Source: Lactococcus fujiensis JCM 16395 (GTDB taxonomy: Bacteria; Bacillota; Bacilli; Lactobacillales; Streptococcaceae). Taken from it: a stretch of 64,000 nt of DNA. The position numbers were made by a program, and so were the translations under genes. Below are positions 1 through 9,502 of this stretch, in pieces (position 1 is the first letter of the stretch; the number at the start of each line of letters is the position of its first letter). The stretch lies in NCBI RefSeq assembly GCF_002441655.1, contig NZ_JXJU01000002.1, positions 124,001 to 188,000 of the forward strand, read 5' to 3'. The notes beneath the pieces are model-generated. The model was not told where the DNA came from. It worked only from the letters and a program-made list of their open reading frames with translations, and searched no databases.

Positions 1-1571
1 GCTATAATGGAACAGAAAGATTATTAGGTCAAACGACAGGAACTGGAGGTGCTTTCCCAGGCATGTCAAGTAAAACGACGGCTAAACAAGGAATAACACC
101 AACGCAAGAAGCAGAGACAAGCAGCAATGGTCAAATGGGAACAGCACCTAATGGAACAAAAGGACCGGTAGGGGGAACGAGCTCAGGAGTAGGGACTCCT
201 CCAGAAAAACCAGCTGGTTCGACTCCAACGCAAATGGCACCAACTAGTGGAACTGTGAGCCAGGGTTCGGTAAATGCTTCTGGCAATTCCAGTGAGTCGA
301 TGCCAGCTGGCATTCAAACGCAGGGTACGGCACCTGGTGGAACAATGAAAAAGGGAAGTCAAGCGAGTCCTGGCGGAGCAGGGGGAGCTGGCGGCGGTGC
401 CTTTAATATCGGTACAGCTGGGCCATTAAGAATTTTCGAGTCAGAGCTTGGTCCAATGGCTTCTTGGTTACTCCCAACAGCAATCATTGGTCTCTTTGTC
501 GGATTTTTCGCAAGTCGGCGACGTAAACAAAGATGGTTTGAACTAAATCTTAAGCAAAAAGAGACCTTATTGTGGGCAGGCTGGTTGATTCCTGTAGGAG
601 GCTTCTTCTCAATCGCAGGTTTCTTCCATCCTTATTATATGATTATGTTGGCACCAGCAGTTGCAGCTTTGGCTGCAATTGGTTTGGTAGAATCAATCAA
701 AAAAGTGCAAGAGACGAAAAAAGGAATCACGTGGGCCAATGGCACCCTTGCCCTAATGATTCTGTCCACCCTTGCTTTACAAGGCTATTATGCTTGGTCA
801 TATTATCCACTCGTGGTGATTGGCCTTGGTATTATTGCCCTCCTCTTATCGATTGCTTGGTTCTTCCCACGACAAGTTGCTAGCATCAAAATTAAAGCTG
901 GCTTGACGGTAGTGATCATTTCTTTATTGACTGGTTGGTGGGCTTTAACTCCTACTTTATCACACGAATCAGCACAAATTCCGACAGTGGGACCAAGTGT
1001 TTTAACAAGTGGTAACTCCAGTATGGGCATGTCAAGTTCTGTCGATAGCAAGTTATTATCTTATGTTGAGAAGAATCAAGGCTCTGCCACCTATTTATTT
1101 GCGACAACAGATGCGTCAACTGCAGCACCTTATATCATTTCTTCGGGTAAATCGGTCATGGCTTTAGGCGGTTTCAATGGAACAGACCCTTCAATCACTT
1201 TGACTGAATTTAAAAAGCTCGTTAAAGAGGGAAAAATTAAATATTTCTACTCGGGTGGTAAAGGTATGATGGGTGGAAACAGTGAAAATACGACAGATGC
1301 AACTGGTGAAATCGAAAAAATAGTAAAATGGATTGAAGCTAACGCTAAAACAGTCTCCTCAGTCAGTTCAACAAATGGAACGAGTCTAGCAAGAACAAGC
1401 AAAAATGCAACGTCGAGTTCTAGCGCTCAAGTTGTGACAGGAGCCACGAGTCAAGGCAAGAACTCAACGAGTACAAGTGGAACAAGTCAATCGACTCAAC
1501 CAGGTGGACAAATGGGTCAAGGTGGACAAAGTGGAACCTTATATGATTTGACAACCATTATAAACGATTAA
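1..1571 (+). CDS. C-terminal part of an ArnT/YkcB-like membrane glycosyltransferase (5' end outside window)
   Basis: The frame is open from the first full codon at base 3, so the real start lies upstream of the window and the ATG at 63 is internal. The cut end carries YNGTERLLG, a motif type I associate with bacterial dolichyl-phosphate-mannose-like (GT39/ArnT, YkcB) glycosyltransferases, which move a lipid-linked sugar onto an acceptor outside the membrane. It is followed by about 110 residues rich in Gly, Ser, Thr, Pro and Gln, then several hydrophobic helices, one containing HPYYMIMLAPA, then a soluble domain and a second Ser/Thr/Gly/Gln-rich tail. The low-complexity stretches probably lie outside the cell. 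The acceptor and sugar cannot be told from this part. A terminator follows the stop at once. Family assignment is fairly sure; specificity is unknown. Confidence 0.75.
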   Translation, partial: YNGTERLLGQTTGTGGAFPGMSSKTTAKQGITPTQEAETSSNGQMGTAPNGTKGPVGGTSSGVGTPPEKPAGSTPTQMAPTSGTVSQGSVNASGNSSESMPAGIQTQGTAPGGTMKKGSQASPGGAGGAGGGAFNIGTAGPLRIFESELGPMASWLLPTAIIGLFVGFFASRRRKQRWFELNLKQKETLLWAGWLIPVGGFFSIAGFFHPYYMIMLAPAVAALAAIGLVESIKKVQETKKGITWANGTLALMILSTLALQGYYAWSYYPLVVIGLGIIALLLSIAWFFPRQVASIKIKAGLTVVIISLLTGWWALTPTLSHESAQIPTVGPSVLTSGNSSMGMSSSVDSKLLSYVEKNQGSATYLFATTDASTAAPYIISSGKSVMALGGFNGTDPSITLTEFKKLVKEGKIKYFYSGGKGMMGGNSENTTDATGEIEKIVKWIEANAKTVSSVSSTNGTSLARTSKNATSSSSAQVVTGATSQGKNSTSTSGTSQSTQPGGQMGQGGQSGTLYDLTTIIND

Positions 1572-1574
1572 AAG

Positions 1575-1602
1575 AACAGCCTCCAAGGAGGTTGTTTTTT
1601 TA
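1575..1602 (+). terminator. Rho-independent terminator of the glycosyltransferase gene
   Basis: ACAGCCTCC pairs with GGAGGTTGT around an AA loop (9 bp, one G-U), followed by a run of T. It starts a few bases after the stop codon. Confidence 0.9.
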
Positions 1603-1624
1603 TCTGATATTCGAATGCTGCCTA

Positions 1625-1633
1625 TGGTATAAT
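1625..1633 (+). promoter_or_regulatory. Extended -10 promoter for the pseudouridine synthase gene
   Basis: TGGTATAAT is an extended -10 (TGn then TATAAT). No good -35 is seen 17 bases upstream. It lies about 40 bases before the chosen ATG at 1671. Confidence 0.6.
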
Positions 1634-1670
1634 GAAATGAACGAATGATGTGGGAGAAGTGAGGAATTTC

Positions 1671-2207
1671 ATGATTGTTTTATTTAACAAACCTTTTAAC
1701 GTATTGACAAAGTTCACAGATGACAAAGGTCGTATGACTTTGGCTGATTATATTGATTTACCTAATATTTATGCGGCTGGTCGCTTGGATAAGGATAGCG
1801 AGGGGCTTTTGTTACTAACGAACGATGGTCAATTAAATCATCGTTTGACTGATCCTAAAACGAAATCTTACAAGACTTACTTGGTGCAAGTGGAGGGCGA
1901 ATTTTCAGAGGCAGCCGCAAATGCTTTACGTCAAGGTGTCCAATTAAAAGATGGTAAAACTTTACCAGCAAAGGTAAGGTTAGTGGATGAGCCCGACTGG
2001 CTTTGGGAGCGGACACGGCCAATACGTGAGCGTAAATCCATCCCAACTTCGTGGGTAGAGCTATCAATTAAAGAAGGTAAAAATCGACAAGTTCGGAGAA
2101 TGACTGCTAAAGTTGGCTTTCCAACGCTGCGATTAATTAGAACGAAAATAGGAGAATATGAGTTGGGCAATCTGCCTTCTGGTCAATTCAAAATTATAAA
2201 AGGTTAA
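1671..2207 (+). CDS. rluE: rRNA pseudouridine synthase, RsuA/RluE type
   Basis: Converts a uridine in rRNA to pseudouridine. RluE of E. coli acts on 23S rRNA position 2457, and the target here is inferred from family resemblance. The 178-residue protein shows the catalytic block [17 protein letters not shown] with the family aspartate at residue 40, the LFNKPFNVL opening and the late [18 protein letters not shown] block. It has no N-terminal S4 domain, which fits the short RluE branch rather than RsuA or RluB. I chose ATG 1671 because GAGG lies about seven bases before it; an upstream GTG at 1650 in the same frame lacks a good site. Single-gene unit between two terminators. The exact target base is less certain than the family. 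Confidence 0.87.
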   Translation: MIVLFNKPFNVLTKFTDDKGRMTLADYIDLPNIYAAGRLDKDSEGLLLLTNDGQLNHRLTDPKTKSYKTYLVQVEGEFSEAAANALRQGVQLKDGKTLPAKVRLVDEPDWLWERTRPIRERKSIPTSWVELSIKEGKNRQVRRMTAKVGFPTLRLIRTKIGEYELGNLPSGQFKIIKG

Positions 2208-2233
2208 AATCTGTCTCTGACAGGTTTTAATTT
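2206..2233 (+). terminator. Terminator after the pseudouridine synthase gene
   Basis: AAAATCTGTC pairs with GACAGGTTTT around a TCT loop, followed by AATTT. It overlaps the last base of the stop codon region. Confidence 0.8.
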
Positions 2234-2650
2234 ACTTTTACTTGACATGAATTATAGTTTGTAAGGGGAGAAATTAGAACGAAAAGTTTTTTTGTCAAGA
2301 TAAGGTCATTGTCGGAAATTCTTTTTTTGATTTTAAAAAAGAAAGATTTGGTGAGATTTTTAATTTCTTGGTCCTTGGGGTTATTCATGCCGCTTACGAG
2401 GAATGAGGAATCCGATTCTCTTAGACGATTAATGGCACAAAAAGTTCTTCTTCAAGTTCAATCCTAAGGAATTTGTCATAAAAGATATGTATCATACTGT
2501 TTCCATTCAATGAAAATGCTGGAAGAAATTTCTCAAAAACAAAAAGGTCAGGCACTTCTGACTACATCTTAAAAAGTCTTAAAAGTTCAGTCTTGCTCAT
2601 TTTGTCTGGCCTTTTGAAATTGGTGATTTTTTGGTGCAAGAATTTAAAAA
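2234..2650 (+). other. Gene-free stretch with possible decayed coding sequence
   Basis: About 415 bases hold no intact gene. One frame reads EILFLILKKKDLVRFLISW and on to SDSLRRLMAQKVLLQVQ before a stop near 2466. Another gives EFVIKDMYHTVSIQ, and a third gives MKMLEEISQKQKGQALLTT. The pieces follow one another with stops or frame changes between them, as in a decayed gene, but I do not recognise the family. A TTGACA near 2242 could be the old promoter. Confidence 0.3.
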
Positions 2651-2665
2651 GAGTACATGTAAAAT

Positions 2666-2694
2666 AAAAAAACCATCAATTGATGGCTTTTTTA
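2666..2694. terminator. Terminator of the ydj-like operon (bidirectional)
   Basis: The palindrome CCATCAATTGATGG is flanked by A-rich sequence on the left and T-rich on the right. It can end the minus-strand operon whose last stop is at 2696 and also plus-strand transcripts. Confidence 0.85.
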
Positions 2695-2695
2695 T

Positions 2696-3496
2696 TTAGA
2701 AAGAACGTCCTCCGCCTGATCCACCTGACATCCCGCCTCCCCCAAATCCACCAGAATTATTATTTCGTGGAATGTGGCGCGTGGTGACAAAACGATTGAC
2801 AAGTAAGTCTTGCTGATTTGTCAGGTTGAGTTGACTGTTTTGATTCAAATTGTAACGTACTTTTGCACTAGAGTCTTTCATTTGATAACGTCTTTGGATG
2901 GACCATGCAAATAATCCTGGAATTATTAAGGCGATAAAAGCGGCAAACGCCACGTATTCTATTTTAAATTGGTGGTAAAATGTGATTTTTCCTGTTTCTT
3001 CATTGACACTATATTTTCGTCCTCCCGGCACACCATCACGAACGGCAGACTGAACATGTTCAAAATAGTCGACAATGGCTTGGGTATAAGTTTGATTAGT
3101 CAAATTAGGTTGAATGTCATCGAGTGCTGAATTGATACGACTTTGGGTAAGGTAGAATTCCATATTTCCTGTCCCCCAAAGATAGACTTCACGTTGCCCC
3201 ATATCAATGAGTAAAACCACACCATTTTGACCGGCTCCAATTTTTGATGCCAAGTAGCTTTTTGCGAAAGGCCCAGGTTTTTCATTATTGGTCTCTGTTG
3301 TAACAACAAAAACAGAGGCTTTGATTTCTTGAGCCAACACATTTGCTTGATTTTCCAAATTGTTCTTTTCATTCATCACTAGATTGGCTTGGTCATCTAT
3401 TAACCCAGTGAAGGTTTCTGCGAAAATTTGTTTTGGTAGTGTCATTAAGATAAGCGTCAGAATAAAAAGGCTGAGTATAATTATTTTTTTTCTCAT
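2696..3496 (-). CDS. TPM-domain membrane protein, YgcG/YdjH-like
   Basis: A 266-residue protein with an N-terminal signal or anchor segment (MRKKIIILSLFILTLILM), a TPM (YgcG-type) domain over roughly residues 28-165 beginning FTGLIDDQANLVM and including VVLLIDMGQREVYLWG, one membrane helix near residue 190, and a Gly/Ser-rich tail ending GGSGGGRSF. The tail type is a hallmark of this family. Its role is not firmly known; B. subtilis YdjH is a membrane protein encoded with PspA and YdjG. I chose the ATG at 3496 because it overlaps the stop of the upstream gene as ATGA, which suggests translational coupling, and because the signal segment begins there. Last gene of a three-gene operon. Confidence 0.85.
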   Translation of the reverse strand: MRKKIIILSLFILTLILMTLPKQIFAETFTGLIDDQANLVMNEKNNLENQANVLAQEIKASVFVVTTETNNEKPGPFAKSYLASKIGAGQNGVVLLIDMGQREVYLWGTGNMEFYLTQSRINSALDDIQPNLTNQTYTQAIVDYFEHVQSAVRDGVPGGRKYSVNEETGKITFYHQFKIEYVAFAAFIALIIPGLFAWSIQRRYQMKDSSAKVRYNLNQNSQLNLTNQQDLLVNRFVTTRHIPRNNNSGGFGGGGMSGGSGGGRSF

Positions 3497-4611
3497 GAGA
3501 TGTAGTACCCCACAATCACTCCTAAATTCAGGAGGACGATGAAAATCAGCGCCGAAACCCAAAATAATTTTACTGTATCAATGGGAAGCACTCCGGCGAC
3601 TTTTCCGGTTTGCCCATTCATGGCATAATAGTACATTTTGCCATCAGTTTTTTGTTTGTAAGTTACAAGCCAAATGGGCAGTAAGACATAGTCTTGATTG
3701 ATATGGGTCAAATTCTGCTCGCCTCGGACATTTGTGACAGCGGTATAACCATTAATTGTACTTTGCATCAAACTTGTAGCGTATTGTTGAAATTCTTTTT
3801 CTACATCGGTTTTCATTTCGGAAAATTCAATGTCTCGTTTTTCTGTCAAAAAACCAGACAGATATTGGTTTTTGAAATCAACTGCTTGTCGCATATCAAA
3901 TGGTTCTACAGCACCTACAAGATGATCAGATAAATTTTTGCGAAGTGCTTTTTTGACCAAGTCTTTGAAACTTGAATCGCCGACTCTTGTGATTTGGAAT
4001 TCTGATGTTTCAGTAAATTCTGTATCACCTTGAATCCAGACACGCACATTTCGACCACGTGCAGTCAATTGACCATTCAAATCGGCATCAACCACCCAAT
4101 AAGGAAAATAGACACCGGAAAGGTTTTCAATCTGTTTCTTGTTGAAGAAAGCTTTCGGAACAAATTTTTTCTTACCTACCCATTCGAGAAACTCATTTTC
4201 AGCTTCTTTGCGTTCAATTTGAAAGGGTAAAACTTTTTCGGGTAAAAATTGACCTGATAAACGGCTTGAGAGCAATACGGGGTTGTGGCAATAAAAGCAA
4301 AAAGTAGAAGCAGTGTTTGCATCGGTTACAATTTCAGCACCACAAGACGGGCAGAGAAATAGGCCAACATCTTGTGATGTTTCTGTTTGTGTTTCTACAT
4401 TTTTTTCATCACTTGCCTGGACATCGGTCGTAGTTTGCCCTAGTGGGTCTTTGATACCAGCATCAGCTTGTTTTTGGGCAATTTGATTGACTTCATTTTC
4501 GGTAAAAGTTGAGCCACAATATTCGCAGTGAAATTTTTGGTCTTTTGGATTAAAGAGCAAGGGGCCGCCACAATTGGGACATTTATTAGTAATGACAGTA
4601 CTTTCGCCCAT
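3493..4611 (-). CDS. Zinc-ribbon membrane protein, YdjG-like
   Basis: A 372-residue protein starting with a TFIIB-type zinc ribbon (CPNCGG then CEYCGS within the first 35 residues) and a second ribbon (CPSCGAE, CFYCHNP) around residues 85-112. A long soluble middle region contains paired-aromatic stretches such as YFPYWVVDADLNG and LLPIWLVTYKQ, and one C-terminal membrane helix ends near GYYIS. B. subtilis YdjG has the same plan and helps hold PspA at the membrane. The ATG at 4611 is preceded by GGAGGAG; the longer start at 4626 would sit only five bases from the upstream stop and lacks a site. It is followed by the TPM gene with a 4-base overlap. Confidence 0.85.
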   Translation of the reverse strand: MGESTVITNKCPNCGGPLLFNPKDQKFHCEYCGSTFTENEVNQIAQKQADAGIKDPLGQTTTDVQASDEKNVETQTETSQDVGLFLCPSCGAEIVTDANTASTFCFYCHNPVLLSSRLSGQFLPEKVLPFQIERKEAENEFLEWVGKKKFVPKAFFNKKQIENLSGVYFPYWVVDADLNGQLTARGRNVRVWIQGDTEFTETSEFQITRVGDSSFKDLVKKALRKNLSDHLVGAVEPFDMRQAVDFKNQYLSGFLTEKRDIEFSEMKTDVEKEFQQYATSLMQSTINGYTAVTNVRGEQNLTHINQDYVLLPIWLVTYKQKTDGKMYYYAMNGQTGKVAGVLPIDTVKLFWVSALIFIVLLNLGVIVGYYIS

Positions 4612-4631
4612 AGCATTCTCCTCCACGATTA

Positions 4632-5915
4632 TTAGGCTTTAGGAACAAATTTTTTCCCACATTCAGGACAGAATTTTGGCAATCCTTGCGCAGTATCTAC
4701 GATGGCACCACATTCTGAACAGGTTTCTTCAGTTGACGGCTTTTTATTACCACAATTTGAACAGAACTTGCCTGTATTTTCAGTGCCACAGGAACAAGTC
4801 CATGTGGCTTCGGAAGCTGGTTTTGCTTTGCCACAGTTTTGGCAGAATTTGCCTGTATTTTCAGTTCCGCAAGTACATTTCCATGAGGATTCGTCATTTT
4901 TTTCGGCCTTTTGTTGATTCATTTGGGCTTGGTTGGCCTGACTAGTTTGACCAACGAGCCCTCCTGCTTGATTCAAGCCCATATTCATTCCCATGAAAGC
5001 ATTCATGGCGCCACCTGTATTTGATCCGGCTGCTTCCATCCCACGAGCGACTGCACCTTGAACATAGCCTTCACGCACGTTTGGATCACCTAACATTGCC
5101 CCCTGATTGCGCATATTAATTAACTTTTGACTATCGTCTGTGTAAGAAATACTTGCCAAAGCAACGGAAACAATTTCCATGCCACGCAGTTTACGCCAGT
5201 CCTCATCGAGGACATCGGACATGTATTTGGAGAGCTCCATACTTTTAGAAGTCAGGTAGGAAACACGTTCACCTTGTGCTGAATATTGATTGATTGACGT
5301 ATTCAAAGCAGTCAAAAATTCAGACACGTATTGATCATTGATATCTTGAATTTCTACGTGATCTTGGTTTTTGGGAATGGCATTCGCATAAAAAGCCAAT
5401 GGATCGGTAATTTTAATCGAATAAGTCCCATAGGTTCTTACAAAAAGTTCAGCATTATAAAAATTGTCGAAGTATTGTAAAGGTGTAGCAGTACCAAATT
5501 TAATGCCTTTGATTTCCTGCAAATTAATATAAAAAACTTGTTGACTTTGTGGTGTTACGCCACCGAATTTGAAACGGAAAAACGTTTCTTGAATGGATTC
5601 ACGCAAATTTCCATTAAACATGCTGGGTGCCGTGTCGTTTTTGACCGTATAATAGCCAGGTTCAGCACTATAGTCAATAATTTTGCCCCCGTCCACTAAC
5701 AACATCATCATGTTTGGATAAACGTGGACAACAGAACCGTCAGTAATGACATCAGCAGTTCCTTTACGATTTGAGCCGCGCTTGTCATTTTTTCTGACCA
5801 TGACCCCCTTGGTAAAGACGGTTTGATCACTCATTTCATCTGGTTCAATGACCTCAAGCCATTGATCGGCAAGTGTTCCACCTAAGGCGCTTGTCGCTGC
5901 TTTTATGATTCCCAT
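4632..5915 (-). CDS. SPFH-domain protein with C-terminal zinc ribbons, YdjI-like
   Basis: A 427-residue SPFH (stomatin/flotillin-type) protein of the YdjI or 'virion core' group, likely forming assemblies at the cytoplasmic face of the membrane. The SPFH core covers roughly residues 20-290. A Gly/Met/Asn/Gln-rich linker follows (GGAMNAFMGMNMGLNQAGG), then three zinc-binding modules. The first two are near copies of each other (CxCGTENTGKFCxNCG, around 345-363 and 372-390); the third reads CSECG then CPECGKKF. GGAG lies just before the ATG. First gene of the operon and so the likely promoter-proximal one. Related Bacillus operons include pspA, but no pspA is seen here. The function is probably envelope stress; that is inference. 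Confidence 0.85.
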   Translation of the reverse strand: MGIIKAATSALGGTLADQWLEVIEPDEMSDQTVFTKGVMVRKNDKRGSNRKGTADVITDGSVVHVYPNMMMLLVDGGKIIDYSAEPGYYTVKNDTAPSMFNGNLRESIQETFFRFKFGGVTPQSQQVFYINLQEIKGIKFGTATPLQYFDNFYNAELFVRTYGTYSIKITDPLAFYANAIPKNQDHVEIQDINDQYVSEFLTALNTSINQYSAQGERVSYLTSKSMELSKYMSDVLDEDWRKLRGMEIVSVALASISYTDDSQKLINMRNQGAMLGDPNVREGYVQGAVARGMEAAGSNTGGAMNAFMGMNMGLNQAGGLVGQTSQANQAQMNQQKAEKNDESSWKCTCGTENTGKFCQNCGKAKPASEATWTCSCGTENTGKFCSNCGNKKPSTEETCSECGAIVDTAQGLPKFCPECGKKFVPKA

Positions 5916-6031
5916 GCTGTGTTCTCCTTATTCCTGTTAATGCTTTCATTATATCAGAAAATTACTCGTTCATAAAGAATATCTAGATAAAATTTGTCTA
6001 TCAAAGTTATATATTAATTTTTCGATAATTT

Positions 6032-6060
6032 TTGACGAATTAAAAAAATTAAGCTATAAT
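6032..6060 (+). promoter_or_regulatory. Promoter of the pyr operon
   Basis: TTGACG and TATAAT are separated by 17 bases. The predicted transcript would start near 6067 and include the PyrR-binding leader. Confidence 0.85.
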
Positions 6061-6074
6061 GATTAAAACCTTTA

Positions 6075-6215
6075 AATGAGTCCAGTGAGGCTTGCAAGGA
6101 ACCGGAAAATGAAAATTACTAGAACGAGAGTCAATCATAGCTTGTAGAGTGGTTGACAGGTATTCTAATATCAATTTTTTGTGCACTTGCAGACTTTCTG
6201 TAAGTGCATTTTTAT
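6075..6215 (+). promoter_or_regulatory. PyrR-dependent attenuator
   Basis: AGTCCAGTGAGGCTTGCAAG at 6079-6098 matches the conserved PyrR-binding loop of pyrimidine operons. It is followed by a region able to form an antiterminator and then by a terminator: TGCACTTGCAG at 6182-6192 pairs with CTGTAAGTGCA at 6198-6208 (one G-U), followed by T5. In known systems PyrR with UMP binds the loop, blocks the antiterminator and stops transcription before the genes. Confidence 0.93.
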
Positions 6216-6234
6216 TTATAAAAAAGGAGATATA

Positions 6235-8688
<2,454 letters not shown>

Positions 8689-8730
8689 GTCAGTACGATT
8701 TTATAAATTTTTTTAGAAATTACATAATGC

Positions 8731-8758
8731 TTGCATTTTCAAAATGAGCTGTTATAAT
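8731..8758 (+). promoter_or_regulatory. Promoter of the Tyr/Trp leader and permease unit
   Basis: TTGCAT and TATAAT are separated by 16 bases. The transcript would start near 8765, some 27 bases before the leader-peptide ATG. The second leader at 32052 has a promoter with the same TTGCAT box. Confidence 0.75.
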
Positions 8759-8791
8759 TTAATACAACAAAACATGAAAAGGAGAGAACAA

Positions 8792-8839
8792 ATGGCAACA
8801 CAAAAATTAATGCAATCATATTATTACTGGTGCGGATAG
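8792..8839 (+). CDS. 15-residue leader peptide with Tyr-Tyr-Tyr-Trp
   Basis: A short ORF, MATQKLMQSYYYWCG, with a good site (AAAAGGAGAG) ahead of the ATG at 8792 and stop TAG at 8837. Three Tyr codons and one Trp codon in a row just before a long hairpin and a terminator are the pattern of a translation-controlled attenuator. Ribosome stalling on these codons when aromatic aminoacyl-tRNA is scarce would change the RNA fold. It matches in position and design the leader MFKLNFKSWQSWRS at 32052. No T-box sequence is present. The next functional gene is an amino acid permease, which fits control of aromatic amino acid uptake (inference). Confidence 0.75.
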   Translation: MATQKLMQSYYYWCG

Positions 8840-8943
8840 TTGTGTGTAGCTTTGGCTAGATACAACTTTTGAGTATTCTCAAAAAGTATCTAAGCCAGTG
8901 ATTCTCTAGAAACCGAGTCGCTTGCGAATCGGTTTTTCTTTTT
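8822..8943 (+). promoter_or_regulatory. Leader RNA attenuator (hairpin plus terminator), copy 1
   Basis: The main hairpin at 8854-8896 pairs GGCTAGATAC with GTATCTAAGCC and, inside, TTTTGAG with CTCAAAA. The terminator at 8911-8940 pairs AACCGAGTCGC with GCGAATCGGTT, followed by T5. The bases CCAGTGAT at 8895-8902 can pair with ATTACTGG at 8823-8830, which contains the Tyr and Trp codons. TGATTC at 8899-8904 can instead pair with GAATCG in the right arm of the terminator. A ribosome stalled on the Tyr/Trp codons would free the shared strand to act as antiterminator. Pairings were drawn by hand. Confidence 0.65.
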
Positions 8944-8975
8944 GGGAATATTTCAGAATAGAAAAGGAAAATTTA

Positions 8976-9434
8976 ATGTAATTCAATTTGCAGATTGTTA
9001 GAGTTGATGAAGTGGTGGATTAATTAGTTTGGTTAAAAAATATTTCGTCCTTTCTTGAAAAATATCATGACAATGAAATAAATCCAGTCACCATGACGAA
9101 AAAACAATTGCTGGAAAAAATTGAGGATAAGCGTTCAGAAATAGATGTGGCGAAATGGCAGAATAAAATATTCGGCATGATTCGATTGAAACATTTGAAT
9201 GGTGTCTTCCAAGGCCAAGATAAAATAGCCGTCGTTCTAGTTGGAATTGATCCAGAATTTCAAAACCGTGGGGTTGCACAAGAAAAGTTTCATCAAGTTG
9301 AACAACGTTACAGACCTAAAGATGGCTGGGAATTAGTTACAATTATACAAGATGAAAGGAATCTGCATTTATATGAAAAGTTGGGTTATCAACGAAACGG
9401 ATTTCTTAGACAAAAAAATAAGGAACAAACATAA
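8976..9434 (+). pseudogene. GNAT acetyltransferase pseudogene with two in-frame stops
   Basis: Reading from ATG 8976, which has a fair ribosome site (AAGGAAAA), the frame carries TAA at codon 2 (8979) and TAA at codon 16 (9021), yet continues without frameshift to 9434. The whole span would make 152 residues, the usual length of a GNAT acetyltransferase. Family signs lie in the second half: VGIDPEFQNRGVAQ (acetyl-CoA loop), WELVTIIQDERNLHLYEKLG. The part before the first internal ATG at 9093 (LQIVRVDEVVD then SFLEKYHDNEINP) also reads as sensible protein, so the open part from 9093 (113 residues) is a truncated remnant. It lies between the leader attenuator and the permease. Confidence 0.7.
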
Positions 9435-9502
9435 GTGGGTTTCATTAAGGAAAATTCTTGCCAAAAACAGGACTGGTAAGGAAATGAGGAAGGAAAGTTA
9501 TT

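Noticed and set aside
131-1051. Antisense and alternate-frame ORFs over the first gene
   Set aside because: Shadows caused by the repetitive Gly/Ser/Thr-rich coding sequence, with no ribosome sites or family features.
4676-4945. Cys-rich small ORFs over the zinc-ribbon end of the SPFH gene
   Set aside because: Alternate-frame readings of the duplicated zinc modules.
8792-8940. T-box riboswitch before the permease or trpXYZ-type genes
   Set aside because: Neither leader contains the conserved T-box sequence or a specifier-loop arrangement. Both have short translated ORFs with Tyr/Trp codons instead.
9093-9434. Complete 113-residue acetyltransferase
   Set aside because: No good ribosome site, and sensible protein continues upstream in the same frame past stop codons, so it is a remnant.
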